A stretch of 64,000 nucleotides of DNA from Perlucidibaca piscinae DSM 21586. GTDB taxonomy: Bacteria > Pseudomonadota > Gammaproteobacteria > Pseudomonadales > Moraxellaceae. A program made the translations under genes and the position numbers. Numbering within the stretch: position 1 is the stretch's first letter; each line of letters opens with the position of its first letter. The notes under the pieces are model-generated. The model had not been told where the DNA came from. It worked only from the letters and a program-made list of their open reading frames with translations, and did no database searches. The stretch lies in the NCBI RefSeq assembly GCF_000420045.1, contig NZ_ATUE01000006.1:124001-188000 (forward strand). The letters run 5' to 3'. Positions 25,385-36,400 of the stretch are shown piece by piece.

Positions 25385-28300
25385 ATGAAGTTTGTCAGCA
25401 ACGCTGGATCTGATCGAGTTTTGGATCTGATCCGCCCATGGCTCAAGCCTGAGCACCGGATGGATATGGTGTCCCCGTCATTTTCTCTGTACGCCTTCTC
25501 AGAGGTCTTGACTGAGCTACCTCATCTGTCGAATGCACGACTGGTAGTGCCGCCTACCTCCACAGCCCCAACCAAGGGTACGGAGCAAGAGCAACTGGGC
25601 TTGTTGGGGACGGCAGCCGACCGGGCTTCCCGAAACAAGTTGCAAGCTCCTTGGTTGGCGAAAAAGTTGGCGGCCTGGCTGGAGAGCAAAGCTGATGTTC
25701 GTCATGCAAGCGGCCCCATTCCCCAAGGCACATTGGTTCTGAGGGATGGCAACGGCTCAGCACAACAGGCTGCGCTGGGCTCGTTTTCCTTCAGCAGTGA
25801 AGGCTTGGGCGTCACCCCCGGCAACCCTCTCAGCCTTATTCAGGCTTCCGAAAGCCCTGCTGAGGCGCAAATGCTCAGTCAGTGGTTCGACATGCAATGG
25901 GCCACGCTGAAGGAGCATCCTCAAGCCAAGGCCGACCTGATCGCAGCGATCAAAAGCCTCTCTGTCCATCGAGACGCCACCAGCGTGTATGCGTTGATGC
26001 TGCAGCACCTGTTTGCCTCCAGTGGCGACGGGCTTGACGAGGAGCGCATCGTCAAATCGGCAACGGGTATCCGCAATACGGTGGTTTGGAAGAAGCTGTA
26101 CAAGTTCCAGCGTGATGGTGTTGTGGGGGCCATCGACAAGTTAGAACGGTTTGGCGGCTGCATCATCGCCGATAGCGTGGGCTTGGGTAAGACGTTCGAG
26201 GCACTGGCGATCATCAAGTACCACGAGCTACGCAACGACCGCGTATTGGTGCTTTGCCCGAAGCGTCTCCGTGACAACTGGACGCTCTACAAGGCCAACG
26301 ACCGGCGCAATGTCCTCGCACCGGATCGCCTGAACTATGACGTGCTCAACCACACGGATTTGTCACGTGACGGCGGCCATTCCGGAGACATCGACCTGTC
26401 TCACATCAACTGGGGCAACTACGACCTGGTGGTGATCGACGAGTCGCACAACTTCCGCAACAAGAAGTCACCTCGCCAAGGCAACGAAACCCGTTACGAC
26501 CGGCTGATGCGAAAGATCATCCGTGAGGGTGTTAAGACCAGGGTGCTGATGCTGTCTGCCACCCCAGTCAACAACCGTTTGGCTGACTTGCGAAACCAGA
26601 TCGCTTTCGTGACCGAAGGGGACGATACCGCGCTGTTCGACCATGGCATTGCCAGCATCGACAGCACCACGCGACGAGCGCAGAAAGCCTTCAACCGCTG
26701 GCTTGAGCTACCCAACGAAGAAAAGACACCATCGCTGCTGGTGGAGATGCTTGGCTTTGACTACTTCGCCTTGCTCGACCATCTGACCATCGCCCGCTCA
26801 CGCCGTCACATCGAAAAATACTACGGCACGAGTGAGACAGGCCGCTTCCCTGACCGACTGCCCCCGATCAACATCAAGGCGGATGTAGATCGGGCGGGAG
26901 AGTTTCGCTCGATCCGCGAAATCAACCTGGAAATCAAGCGGCTCAATCTCGCAGCCTATGCGCCACTGCGCTACGTGCTGCCTCACAAACAGGCTGCTTA
27001 TGATGCCAAGTACAGCACTCAAATTCGTGGCGGCGAGAGCTTCTTCCGTCAGGTGGACCGTGAAGAAAGTTTGATTCACCTGCTGCGCGTCAATGTCCTC
27101 AAGCGCATGGAAAGTGCGGTTTCGTCGTTTGCATTGACCGTTCGTCGCCAGCTTAAAGACGTCGAAACGACCCTGGCACAGATTGAAGCGCACAGCGAGG
27201 AAATCGAAGAACTCGACATTGCAGATGTGGACATTGACGACCCGGCCTTTGAGGCCTTGCTGGTAGGACGCAAGGTCAAGGTGCTGCTGGGCGATGTTGA
27301 TTTGCTGCGCTGGAAACAAGACCTGATCGAGGATCGCAACCGCCTTGCCACGTTGTACGCGGCAGCAGAGCAAGTCAGCATTGCGCGGGACGACAAGCTG
27401 CTGAAATTGCGAGATCAAATCGCCAGTAAGTGCAAGAACCCCATCAACGCCGGTAACCGCAAGGTCATGGTGTTCACGGCTTTTGCTGATACAGCCACCT
27501 ACTTGTACGAGCAACTGGCCGGGTGGGCCAAGGCAGAGTTGGGCCTTGAAACAGCCCTGGTTACCGGATCTGGCCGCAACCAGACCACGCTTCCCAGCTT
27601 GCGGCGTGATTTGACCAGCATCCTGACCGCCTTCTCCCCACGCGCAAAAGAACGCCCCGAGGAGTTGGCTGGTGAAGGCGAAATCGACCTGCTGATCGCC
27701 ACCGACTGCATCAGCGAGGGCCAGAACCTGCAAGACTGCGACTGGCTCATCAACTACGACATCCACTGGAACCCGGTTCGCATCATTCAGCGGTTTGGCC
27801 GCATCGACCGAATCGGCTCCACCAACAGCCGTATTCAACTGGTCAACTTCTGGCCCAACATGGAGCTGGAGGAATACATCAACCTGGAGCAGCGCGTCAG
27901 CGGTCGCATGGTCCTGCTGGACATCTCCGCCACGGGCGAAGAAAACATCATCGAGCAGCAGTCCGGCAACCAGATGAACGATCTGGAATACCGCCGAAAC
28001 CAGTTGCTCAAGCTTCAGGAAACCGTCATCGACCTGGAAGACCTGTCCAGTGGCGTTGCCATCACAGACCTCACGCTGACCGACTTTCGTATTGACCTGG
28101 CCGAGTTCGTAAAAGCGCACCCAGGCAAGCTGGAATCCCTGCCGCTGGGCTGTTTTGCCGTGACGACCAGCATCAATGCCGAAGTTCCCCCAGGAATCAT
28201 TTTTTGCTTACGTGCAGAAGATGCGGCTGCCGAGAAATCCATCGACCCCGGCTACCCCTTGGCCCCCCATTACCTTGTCCACGTGGGCGAAGATGGCTCG

Positions 28301-28621
28301 GTGCTGTTGCCCTATACACAAGCCAAGCGCATCCTGGATCGACTCAAGCGCATGAGCCTTGGCCGGGACTTGCCTGACGCTTCTGCATGTGCCCAGTTTG
28401 ACCGCGCTACCAAGCAAGGCGAAGACATGCGCCACGCACAAAAGCTCTTGTCTGCGGCAGTGTCGTCCATCGTCGGTAAGTCGGAAGAACGGGCCATTGC
28501 CAGTTTGTTCTCACCAGGTGGCACTCACGCCATGAAGGGCGAGTTTGCTGGCTCGAATGACTTTGAAGTGCTGGCCTATCTCGTGGTGCTGCCCAACCAC
28601 GCTGAAGGGGCCGCTGCGTGA
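25385..28621 (+). CDS. SNF2-family helicase/translocase with PLD-like N-terminal domain
   Basis: 1078 residues. The first about 190 residues look like a phospholipase D-type module (HRMDMVSPSFSLYAFSEVL; ...GSFSFSSEGLGVTPGNPLS), but the HxK catalytic pair is not visible: the place of the usual HxK reads QGTLVLRDG. An SNF2/Swi2 motor follows: Walker A IIADSVGLGKTFEAL (about residues 258-272), motif II VVIDESHNF (about 347-355), motif III LMLSATPVNNR, then LIATDCISEGQNLQDCDWLINYD and motif VI IIQRFGRIDRIGS (about 798-810). A coiled insert separates the lobes. It resembles helicases of DISARM-like and other defence loci. It is first in a five-gene operon; the next gene starts within its stop codon. 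Confidence 0.9.
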   Translation: MKFVSNAGSDRVLDLIRPWLKPEHRMDMVSPSFSLYAFSEVLTELPHLSNARLVVPPTSTAPTKGTEQEQLGLLGTAADRASRNKLQAPWLAKKLAAWLESKADVRHASGPIPQGTLVLRDGNGSAQQAALGSFSFSSEGLGVTPGNPLSLIQASESPAEAQMLSQWFDMQWATLKEHPQAKADLIAAIKSLSVHRDATSVYALMLQHLFASSGDGLDEERIVKSATGIRNTVVWKKLYKFQRDGVVGAIDKLERFGGCIIADSVGLGKTFEALAIIKYHELRNDRVLVLCPKRLRDNWTLYKANDRRNVLAPDRLNYDVLNHTDLSRDGGHSGDIDLSHINWGNYDLVVIDESHNFRNKKSPRQGNETRYDRLMRKIIREGVKTRVLMLSATPVNNRLADLRNQIAFVTEGDDTALFDHGIASIDSTTRRAQKAFNRWLELPNEEKTPSLLVEMLGFDYFALLDHLTIARSRRHIEKYYGTSETGRFPDRLPPINIKADVDRAGEFRSIREINLEIKRLNLAAYAPLRYVLPHKQAAYDAKYSTQIRGGESFFRQVDREESLIHLLRVNVLKRMESAVSSFALTVRRQLKDVETTLAQIEAHSEEIEELDIADVDIDDPAFEALLVGRKVKVLLGDVDLLRWKQDLIEDRNRLATLYAAAEQVSIARDDKLLKLRDQIASKCKNPINAGNRKVMVFTAFADTATYLYEQLAGWAKAELGLETALVTGSGRNQTTLPSLRRDLTSILTAFSPRAKERPEELAGEGEIDLLIATDCISEGQNLQDCDWLINYDIHWNPVRIIQRFGRIDRIGSTNSRIQLVNFWPNMELEEYINLEQRVSGRMVLLDISATGEENIIEQQSGNQMNDLEYRRNQLLKLQETVIDLEDLSSGVAITDLTLTDFRIDLAEFVKAHPGKLESLPLGCFAVTTSINAEVPPGIIFCLRAEDAAAEKSIDPGYPLAPHYLVHVGEDGSVLLPYTQAKRILDRLKRMSLGRDLPDASACAQFDRATKQGEDMRHAQKLLSAAVSSIVGKSEERAIASLFSPGGTHAMKGEFAGSNDFEVLAYLVVLPNHAEGAAA

Positions 28622-29409
28622 GTAAAGCCATGCAGGGCCTAACTGCCGATCAAGTCGTGTCAGCCATGGGCTTGCCAGATGCGGCCATGGTGAACCAGCG
28701 CGTTCCCAAAAAAATGCTGCTTGAAAACGGAGTGCCCACGGCAGCAGACCGCAAGTTGATTCAGGACCACATTGAACAGGTGACGTGGGTCGCCGCTCTG
28801 AAGCCAGCAAACGCCGGGGTGCCCGACTTTCAAGACGAACAGCGCACCTACCTGGAGGTGGCTGTCCTAACTGTTGCCATGCGTGACTTGGGCGGATTGA
28901 CCGCAAACTCAACCAAAGTGAAGCGCATCAGCGAACTGCTCCACCGCGCCATTCCGTACCCCGTCGTGGTGGTGCTGAGCGAAGGCGAGAACCTGTTCAT
29001 GTCAATGTGCCACATCCGCTGGGCGCATAAAGAAGCAGACAAAACTTTGCTCGATGGGGAGCCCTTGTTCGCCGCGCTAACGGCTGATGAGTTCTGCTCC
29101 GCCTTTCTGGAGGCGTTGGCGATGAGCCAACAGCCACGCACCCATTTGTACACGCTGTACCAGGGCTGGATGGACACGCTGTCAGCATGGCAAGCCGCCA
29201 AAGTATCTGGGCGGTTTGCCCTTAGCCAATCGACCGTCCATGCCGCTGAGCGGCGTGCTGCACTGCAGCGTTGCCGGGAACTGGATGCCAAGATTGCCAG
29301 CTTGCGTTCAGCCGCCAGCAAAGAAAAACAACTGGCCCGCCAAGTGGCAGCCAACCTAGAAATCAAGGCGCTGTTGGCTGAACGCCAGCGTGTCGCTGCC
29401 AATGTTTAA
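28618..29409 (+). CDS. DUF4391 family protein
   Basis: 263 residues, with a GTG start overlapping the helicase stop. The segment VPKKMLLENGVPTAADRKLIQDHIEQVTWVAALKP, split over residues 29-64, is the DUF4391 hallmark, followed by YLEVAVLTVAMRD and a C-terminal coiled coil (AERRAALQRCRELDAKIASLRSAAS...). DUF4391 proteins are often encoded between SNF2-type helicases and type III methyltransferases in restriction-like loci. Their biochemical role is unknown; the coiled coil and coupling to the helicase suggest an adaptor subunit (inference). Confidence 0.85.
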   Translation: MSKAMQGLTADQVVSAMGLPDAAMVNQRVPKKMLLENGVPTAADRKLIQDHIEQVTWVAALKPANAGVPDFQDEQRTYLEVAVLTVAMRDLGGLTANSTKVKRISELLHRAIPYPVVVVLSEGENLFMSMCHIRWAHKEADKTLLDGEPLFAALTADEFCSAFLEALAMSQQPRTHLYTLYQGWMDTLSAWQAAKVSGRFALSQSTVHAAERRAALQRCRELDAKIASLRSAASKEKQLARQVAANLEIKALLAERQRVAANV

Positions 29410-29420
29410 GGGATTAAAGA

Positions 29421-31544
29421 GTGAAAGCAACTGAAGCCAGCCTGCTCCTGTTTTTACAAAAGTCGCCGCAGTTCGCCATTCCCATTTACCAGCGCAACTA
29501 CTCCTGGACGGCCACGCAATGTCGCCAGCTATGGGCAGATTTGCTGCGAGCAGGACGTAGCGACGCGATCAAGGCCCACTTCATAGGTGCAGTCGTCTAT
29601 GTCAAGCGGGGGCAAGACAACGTGGTGGCGCAAGAGCCGTTGATGGTCATCGACGGGCAACAGCGTTTGACAACGAGTACTCTGTTGATTGCCGCCCTGG
29701 CAAAGCACTTTGAAGCCAAGAAGGTGGCAGAGCTGCTGGAGTCGTTTTCAGCCATCAAGCTTCGTAACTACTACCTTCTGAATCCCTATGAGGAAGGCGA
29801 GCGCCACTACAAGTTGATTCTTTCGGAGACCGACAAAGACACCTTGTTGGCGATCCTGAACAACGCCCCGATGCCTGCTGAAGCCAGCCAACGCATCGTG
29901 GAGAACTATGAGCTTTTCCAGGAACTGATTGCAGCCCATCAAAGCGAACTGGAGGCCATTTGCCGTGGACTTTCCAAGCTCGTGATCGTGGACGTATCCC
30001 TGGACCGTTCACAAGACAACCCGCAGCTAATTTTCGAGAGCATGAACTCCACCGGCCTGGAGCTCAGTCAGGCCGACTTGATTCGTAACTACATCTTGAT
30101 GGGGCTTGAGCCCAAGCTGCAAACCGACCTGTACAAGACGTACTGGCGGCCCATGGAGAAAGCCTTTGGTCAGACCGCGTATGGGGTGCACTTTGACCCT
30201 TTCATGCGTCACTATTTGACTGCCAAAACGGGGGAAATCCCAAATGTGCGTGAGGTGTACACCGCTTTCAAGAGCTTTGCTGCCAGCTTTAAGGGGGACA
30301 TCACCAGCTTAGTGGCCGACATTCACGCCTATGCAACTTACTACTGTGCGATGGCCTTGGGCGCAGAGCAAGACAGTGCGCTCAAGCAAGTCTTCCATGA
30401 TCTGCGAGAGCTGAAGGTCGATGTGGCCTATCCCTTCCTGCTGGACGTGTACCACGACCTGAAGCAAGGCCGTCTGACCAGCGAAGAGGTGCTGACCATC
30501 GTGCGGCTGGTTGAAAGCTACGTCTTCCGCCGGGCGATTTGTGCCATCCCTACGAACTCACTGAACAAAACGTTTGCGGGCATGAGTGGCACCCTGAAGA
30601 AGGATCGCTATTTGGAAAGTGTGAAGGCGGCTTTTCTGTTGCTGCCGTCGTACCGCCGCTTCCCGAGCGACGAGGAGTTTCAACGAGAAATCAAACTGCG
30701 GGACCTGTACAACTTCCGCAGCCGCAGCTACTGGTTGCGTCGCCTTGAAAACCATGGCCGTAAAGAGCGCGTGGTGGTGGAGGACTACACCATTGAGCAT
30801 GTCATGCCTCAGAACGAGGCACTTTCGGCTGAATGGCAAACCGAACTTGGCTCCGAGTGGCAGCGGGTTCAGCAAACCTGGCTGCACACGCTGGGCAATC
30901 TAACGCTGACGGGATACAACAGCGAATACAGCGATCACCCTTTCGCCTACAAACGCGATCAGGTCACTAGCAAGGATGGCAAGAAGATCGGCTTCAAGTA
31001 CAGCCCCTTGAACCTGAACGAGGGGATGGGTGAGGTCGAAAAATGGGACGAAAATGCCATCAAGGCACGTGCCACCAAGTTGGCTGCCGAAGCGGCCAAG
31101 GTCTGGACTGCGCCGCAACTCGCTGCTGATGTGTTGGATGCTTATCGCCCGGCAGCCGTCAAGGGTAGTCAGCAGTACGCCATCACCGACCATCCCCACT
31201 TGGCGAGCGGCCCAATGCAAGGGTTGTTCGAGGCGCTCCGCAAAGCAGTTCTCGCTCTTGACCCCTGCGTGAGCGAAGAGTTTTTGAAGCTGTACGTGGC
31301 ATACAAAGCGGAAACCAACTTTGTCGATGTGGTGCCACAAGCCAAGCGTTTATTGCTCGTGCTGAATCTGAGCATTGAAGACATCGAAGACCCCAGGAGC
31401 ATGTGCCGAGACATTTCAAACATTGGCCGGTGGGGCAACGGCGACGTGGAGGTCGGGGTGTCAAACCTCAACGATCTGCCCTATGTGATGGGGCTGATAC
31501 GTCAGTCCTTCGATCACCAAATGGGTAACCCGCAGGACGTTTGA
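29421..31544 (+). CDS. GmrSD-like DUF262/DUF1524 protein with C-terminal DUF5655
   Basis: 707 residues, GTG start. DUF262 (GmrS-like, NTP-binding) motifs: IPIYQRNYSW (about residues 19-28), VIDGQQRLTTSTLL (about 77-90) and FESMNSTGLELSQADLIRNYIL. The DUF1524 HNH nuclease motif IEHVMPQN lies at about 458-465, with LGNLTLTGYNSEYSDHPF further on. The last about 100 residues match DUF5655 (FVDVVPQAKRLLLVLNL... DISNIGRWGNGDVEVGVSNL). GmrSD enzymes are type IV, NTP-dependent nucleases that cut DNA with modified bases. Embedded between DUF4391 and a type III Mod, it may add protection against phages with modified DNA. Confidence 0.9.
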   Translation: MKATEASLLLFLQKSPQFAIPIYQRNYSWTATQCRQLWADLLRAGRSDAIKAHFIGAVVYVKRGQDNVVAQEPLMVIDGQQRLTTSTLLIAALAKHFEAKKVAELLESFSAIKLRNYYLLNPYEEGERHYKLILSETDKDTLLAILNNAPMPAEASQRIVENYELFQELIAAHQSELEAICRGLSKLVIVDVSLDRSQDNPQLIFESMNSTGLELSQADLIRNYILMGLEPKLQTDLYKTYWRPMEKAFGQTAYGVHFDPFMRHYLTAKTGEIPNVREVYTAFKSFAASFKGDITSLVADIHAYATYYCAMALGAEQDSALKQVFHDLRELKVDVAYPFLLDVYHDLKQGRLTSEEVLTIVRLVESYVFRRAICAIPTNSLNKTFAGMSGTLKKDRYLESVKAAFLLLPSYRRFPSDEEFQREIKLRDLYNFRSRSYWLRRLENHGRKERVVVEDYTIEHVMPQNEALSAEWQTELGSEWQRVQQTWLHTLGNLTLTGYNSEYSDHPFAYKRDQVTSKDGKKIGFKYSPLNLNEGMGEVEKWDENAIKARATKLAAEAAKVWTAPQLAADVLDAYRPAAVKGSQQYAITDHPHLASGPMQGLFEALRKAVLALDPCVSEEFLKLYVAYKAETNFVDVVPQAKRLLLVLNLSIEDIEDPRSMCRDISNIGRWGNGDVEVGVSNLNDLPYVMGLIRQSFDHQMGNPQDV

Positions 31545-31581
31545 GTTCGTCACCGATGCTGAATCACAAGAGATTAACCAA

Positions 31582-33483
31582 ATGACCATGCAAAAAATCG
31601 AAGCTCACAGCTCTGAAGCTCAGACCGCGAACATCTTGGCTGACAATATTGCCCAACTGAAGGCAATTTTTCCTGAATTGTTGACTGAAAATACGAAAGG
31701 TGCCGCTGCTATCAATGTGGATGTATTGAAGCAGCTGGTGGGTGATGCCATAGCCTATGACGGCGATGAAAAGTACGGGTTGAACTGGCACGGCAAGCGC
31801 AAAGCGCGCCAAATTGCGCTGACGCCTAGTACTGGCACCCTTCGTCCTACGCAGGAGGAGAGCGTTGATTGGGACACTACTCAGAACTTAATTATTGAGG
31901 GTGATAATCTTGAGGTATTGAAGCTCCTGCAAAAGAGCTATGGCGGAAAGGTCAATTTAATATATATAGACCCACCATACAACACTGGAAAAGATTTTGT
32001 CTACCCAGACAATTTCCAAGATAGTATAAAAAATTATCTCGATATTACTGGCCAATCCGATGGCGGAGCAAAAATTTCAACGAATACTGAGTCAAGCGGG
32101 CGTTTTCATACTGACTGGTTAAATATGATTTACCCACGTCTAAAGCTATCTCAGTCACTTCTAGCCGATGATGGAGCAATATTTGTTAGCATTGCGGACC
32201 ACGAAATTCACAACCTTCGCCATGTAATGGATGAAATTTTCGGCCCCGAAAACTTTATCGCTAATGTTATTTGGCACAAGATGGATAGTCCGAAAAATTC
32301 GGCAGTTCATCTGAGTGAAGACCATGACTACATCGTGATTTACGCCAAAAACAGCGAAATTTGGCGCCCGGTACCTCTTCCTCGAACGGAAGAAATGATT
32401 GCCAGATATAAAAACCCTGACAATGACCCTCGTGGACCTTGGTTACTGGGAGACTTGGCAGCTAGAAACTTTTATGCTCAAGGTCGCTATCCTATAACAA
32501 CACCTTCTGGAAAAGTTATCTCCGGTCCGCCCGCAGGGAGCTACTGGAGAATTAGCGAAGAAAAGTTCCGAGAGTTTGAAAAAGATGGACGTATCTGGTG
32601 GGGCAGCTCCGGCGACAATCGCCCAGGAATAAAACGCTTCATTTCGGAGGTGAAGGATGGGGTTGTTCCACAGACATACTGGCCATGGAAGGATGTCGGC
32701 AGTACTCGTCATGCCAAACAAGAGCTCTCACAAATTATGGAGGCCGATGCAGGCGAGGATCTTTTCATTACCCCCAAGCCTGTTCGACTTATAAAACGGG
32801 TCCTTCAAATTGGTGCAGGAAAAGATAGTTTGATTCTGGATTTTTTCGGAGGCTCTGGTACTACGCTGCATGCAACCTACGAATTAAATTCAGATGACAA
32901 TGGGTCGCGCAGGTGCATACTTGTTCAGTTACCTGAGCCATTAGCCGAGACATCGAAAAAAGGATATCGAAATATTGCAGATATTACTCGAGATAGAATT
33001 CGCCGGGTAGGCAAAAAGCTTCGCGAAAAGAATCCAATGGGGGGGCAGGATCTTGGGTATCGGGCATTTAAGCTCGATACATCAAATATCCGCGCCTGGA
33101 ATCCAAGTTCCAGTGACCTTAAAGCGTCGCTTTTCGATCATCTTGAGCACCTAGAGCCGGGCCGCACCTGCGATGACATCCTCTACGAGATCCTGCTCAA
33201 GCTGGGGCTCGACCTTTGCATACCCATCGAAACACGTGACATCGCTGGCAAGCAGGTGAACAGCGTTGGTGCTGGTGTGCTGATGGCTTGCCTGCACGAA
33301 AGTATCAAGGCGTCTGAAGCGGAGGCTCTTGCCTTGGGTATGGTCGCCTGGCACGAGGAGCAAGGCACCGTGGGTGATACCACCGCCGTCTTCCGAGACA
33401 GCGCATTCGAGAACGACATTGCCAAGAGCAACCTGGCTGCGATCCTGAACCAGCATGGCATCAAGCAGGTGCGGAGCCTGTGA
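31582..33483 (+). CDS. mod: Type III restriction-modification methyltransferase (Mod)
   Basis: 633 residues. The beta-class N6-adenine methyltransferase order is seen: motif IV IDPPYNTGKDF (about residues 129-139) comes before motif I LDFFGGSGTTLHA (about 419-431). The N-terminal leader and C-terminal helical domain match type III Mod subunits, which recognise short asymmetric sites and methylate one strand. The middle of the gene (about 31880-33100), including the predicted target-recognition region, is distinctly AT-richer than both ends, as if the specificity domain had been exchanged by recombination. It overlaps the downstream res gene by four bases. Confidence 0.93.
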   Translation: MTMQKIEAHSSEAQTANILADNIAQLKAIFPELLTENTKGAAAINVDVLKQLVGDAIAYDGDEKYGLNWHGKRKARQIALTPSTGTLRPTQEESVDWDTTQNLIIEGDNLEVLKLLQKSYGGKVNLIYIDPPYNTGKDFVYPDNFQDSIKNYLDITGQSDGGAKISTNTESSGRFHTDWLNMIYPRLKLSQSLLADDGAIFVSIADHEIHNLRHVMDEIFGPENFIANVIWHKMDSPKNSAVHLSEDHDYIVIYAKNSEIWRPVPLPRTEEMIARYKNPDNDPRGPWLLGDLAARNFYAQGRYPITTPSGKVISGPPAGSYWRISEEKFREFEKDGRIWWGSSGDNRPGIKRFISEVKDGVVPQTYWPWKDVGSTRHAKQELSQIMEADAGEDLFITPKPVRLIKRVLQIGAGKDSLILDFFGGSGTTLHATYELNSDDNGSRRCILVQLPEPLAETSKKGYRNIADITRDRIRRVGKKLREKNPMGGQDLGYRAFKLDTSNIRAWNPSSSDLKASLFDHLEHLEPGRTCDDILYEILLKLGLDLCIPIETRDIAGKQVNSVGAGVLMACLHESIKASEAEALALGMVAWHEEQGTVGDTTAVFRDSAFENDIAKSNLAAILNQHGIKQVRSL

Positions 33484-36400
33484 TGAAACTGCATTTTGAA
33501 TCCGACCTGCCGTACCAGATCGACGCCATCGAGGCGGTGTGTGACCTGTTCCGTGGTCAGGAGGTCTGCCGCTCGGTTTTCACGGTCACCGCGCAGGCAT
33601 TGACTGCTCGCGCACAGCAAAGCTTTGAGGGCAAGCACTTCACCGAAGGCGGTGGCATTGGCAATTCGCTGCAACTGGTGGTGGATGAAGAGCTGTATAC
33701 CAACTTGCAGCAGGTGCAGCTTCGCAATGGCTTGCCTCCGTCTCAGCCTTTGTTAGCTAAGCAACCGCTCGACTTCACCGTGGAGATGGAAACAGGCACA
33801 GGCAAGACTTACGTGTACTTGCGAACCGTGTTCGAGTTGAACCAGCGGTATGGCTTCACCAAGTTCGTGGTTGTGGTGCCTTCTGTTGCCATCAAAGAGG
33901 GTGTGAACAAGACCCTTCAGATCACCCGGGATCACTTCGAAACGCTATACCCAGGCGCCAAGGGTTACGAGTTCTTCCAGTACGACTCGGACAAGCTCGG
34001 CCAAGTGCGTAACTTTGCGACCAGCCCGAATATCCAGATCATGGTCATCACGGTTGGTGCCATCAACAAGTTCGGTGATGAGACTGCTGCATTGGCAGAA
34101 GAGTCTGACGAGGCCAAGCGCCGGGAGAAGTCCAAGAACAAGATGTACCGCACCAGTGAGAAAACGGGCGGCGAGCGCCCCATCGACCTGATTCGAGGCA
34201 CTCAACCCATTTTGATCGTGGATGAGCCACAAAGTGTGGATGGTGGCATCGACGGCAAAGGCAGGAAGGCGTTGGCGCACATGTCACCTCTTTGCACGTT
34301 GCGCTATTCCGCCACGCACGTTGACAAGCACAACATGGTGTACCGGCTCGACGCCGTGGACGCCTATGAGCAACGGCTGGTGAAGCAGATCGAGGTGGCC
34401 GCAGCCACGGTGCAAGGGGGTAACAACAAGCCCTATGTGAAGCTACTTGCGGTGAGCAACAAGCGTGGTGTCATCACGGCCAGCATTGAGGTGGATCGTG
34501 AAAACGCGGCTGGGGCTGTCAGGCGAGATGTCATCACGGTGCAAGACGGCTTCGACCTGGAGCAAGAAACCGGACGCCCGCTGTATGCCGACATTTGCAT
34601 TGGTGAGATCCGCACGGCCAAGGGCGATCAGTTCCTGGAGCTGAAGGTGCCCGGCAGCGAAGTGTACCTGCGGGTGGGTGAAGCATGGGGTGATGTGGAC
34701 GCCAGTGCCGTGCAACGCGAAATGATCCGCCGCACGATCAAAGAGCATCTAGACAAGGAAAAGCGACTGCGCCCACTCGGGGTCAAGGTGCTCAGCCTGT
34801 TCTTCATCGACGAGGTAGCTAAATACCGCCAGTACGACGATCAAGGCAACCCGGTGAAGGGGGAGTACGCCTTGATGTTCGAGGAAGAGTACAAACGCTG
34901 GGCGCGTCATCCAGACTACCAAAGCCTTTTTGCAGAGGTGGACCTGAGCATGGCCGCCCATGACGTGCACAACGGCTACTTCTCTATCGACAAGAAGAAG
35001 ATTGGCGGTAAGACAGTTGAGGTGGTGAAGGACACTAGCGGCAGCACGGCAGCCGATGACGACACTTACAACCTCATCATGCGAGACAAGGAAAAGCTGC
35101 TGAGCTTTGAGTCTCCCCTGAAGTTCATCTTCTCCCACTCGGCCCTGAAAGAGGGTTGGGACAACCCCAACGTCTTCCAGATCTGCAACTTCTCGACCCG
35201 TGAAACCGAGCGTTGGCGTAGGCAAACCATTGGCAGAGGCTTGCGCCTGTGTGTGAACCAGAAGGGTGAGCGACTGCACGGCTTTGAGGTCAATACGCTG
35301 ACGGTGATTGCTACCGAAAGTTATGAACAGTTCGCCGAGAACCTTCAGAAGGACATTGAGAAAGACACCGGCATTCAGTTTGGCGTGGTGCAAGACCATG
35401 AATTCGCAGGCATTGCGGTTGTGCAGGCTGCCGGTGATGTGCAACCGCTGGGCTTTGAGGCATCCAAGGCCCTGTGGGCTCACCTGAAAGCCGAGGGGTA
35501 TATCAATGAAAAGGGCAAGGTACAGGACACGCTGAAAACTGCCCTGAAGGAGGGCACCCTGTCGCTGCCAGGTGAGTTCGAGGCTCAACGTCAGCAAATC
35601 ATAGCGGTGTTGAAGAAGCTGTCAGGCAAGCTCGAAGTCAAGAACGCCGATGACCGCAAACCCATTGCAGTGCGTAAGTCGGTGCTGGTCAGCCCGGAAT
35701 TTCGTGCCTTGTGGGATCGAATCAAACACAAAACCACATACCGGGTGCAGTTTGACAATGAGAAGCTGATTGAGAGTTGCATCGAAGCCTTGAACGATGC
35801 GCCCCCCGTGGCAAAAACCCGGCTGCAGTGGAAGAAGGCGGGCATGGCGATTGGCAAGGCGGGTGTTGATGCTTCCTTGATCTCCGTGTCTGATTCGATC
35901 ACTTTGAACGAGGGTGACGTTGAACTGCCCGACGTTCTCACGGAGCTGCAGGATCGAACGCACCTCACCCGCAAAACGATTGCTCGCACCCTGACCGAAA
36001 GCCACCGGCTGAACGACTTCAAGCGCAACCCGCAACAGTTCATCGAACTGGCAGCCGATGCCATCAACCGTTGCAAGCGGCTCGCGTTGGTTGATGGCAT
36101 CAAGTACCAGCGCCTGGGTGATGAGCATTTCTATGCCCAAGAGCTTTTCGAGACTGAAGATCTGACCGGCTACCTGAAGAACCTTGTGCAAAACACCACG
36201 AAATCGGTTTACGAGCACGTGGTGTACGACTCCTCTGTTGAGCGTGACTTCGCCGAGGCGTTGGAGAGGAATGAGGCTATAAAGGTCTATGCCAAGCTAC
36301 CCGGTTGGTTCAAGGTGCCTACCCCATTGGGATCCTACAACCCTGATTGGGCCGTGCTGGTTGAGCGCGACGGTCAGGAGAGGCTGTACTTTGTTGTGGA

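Noticed and set aside
26798..28120. 440-codon minus-strand frame opposite the SNF2 helicase
   Set aside because: Shadow of a gene with all helicase motifs; no recognisable protein family.
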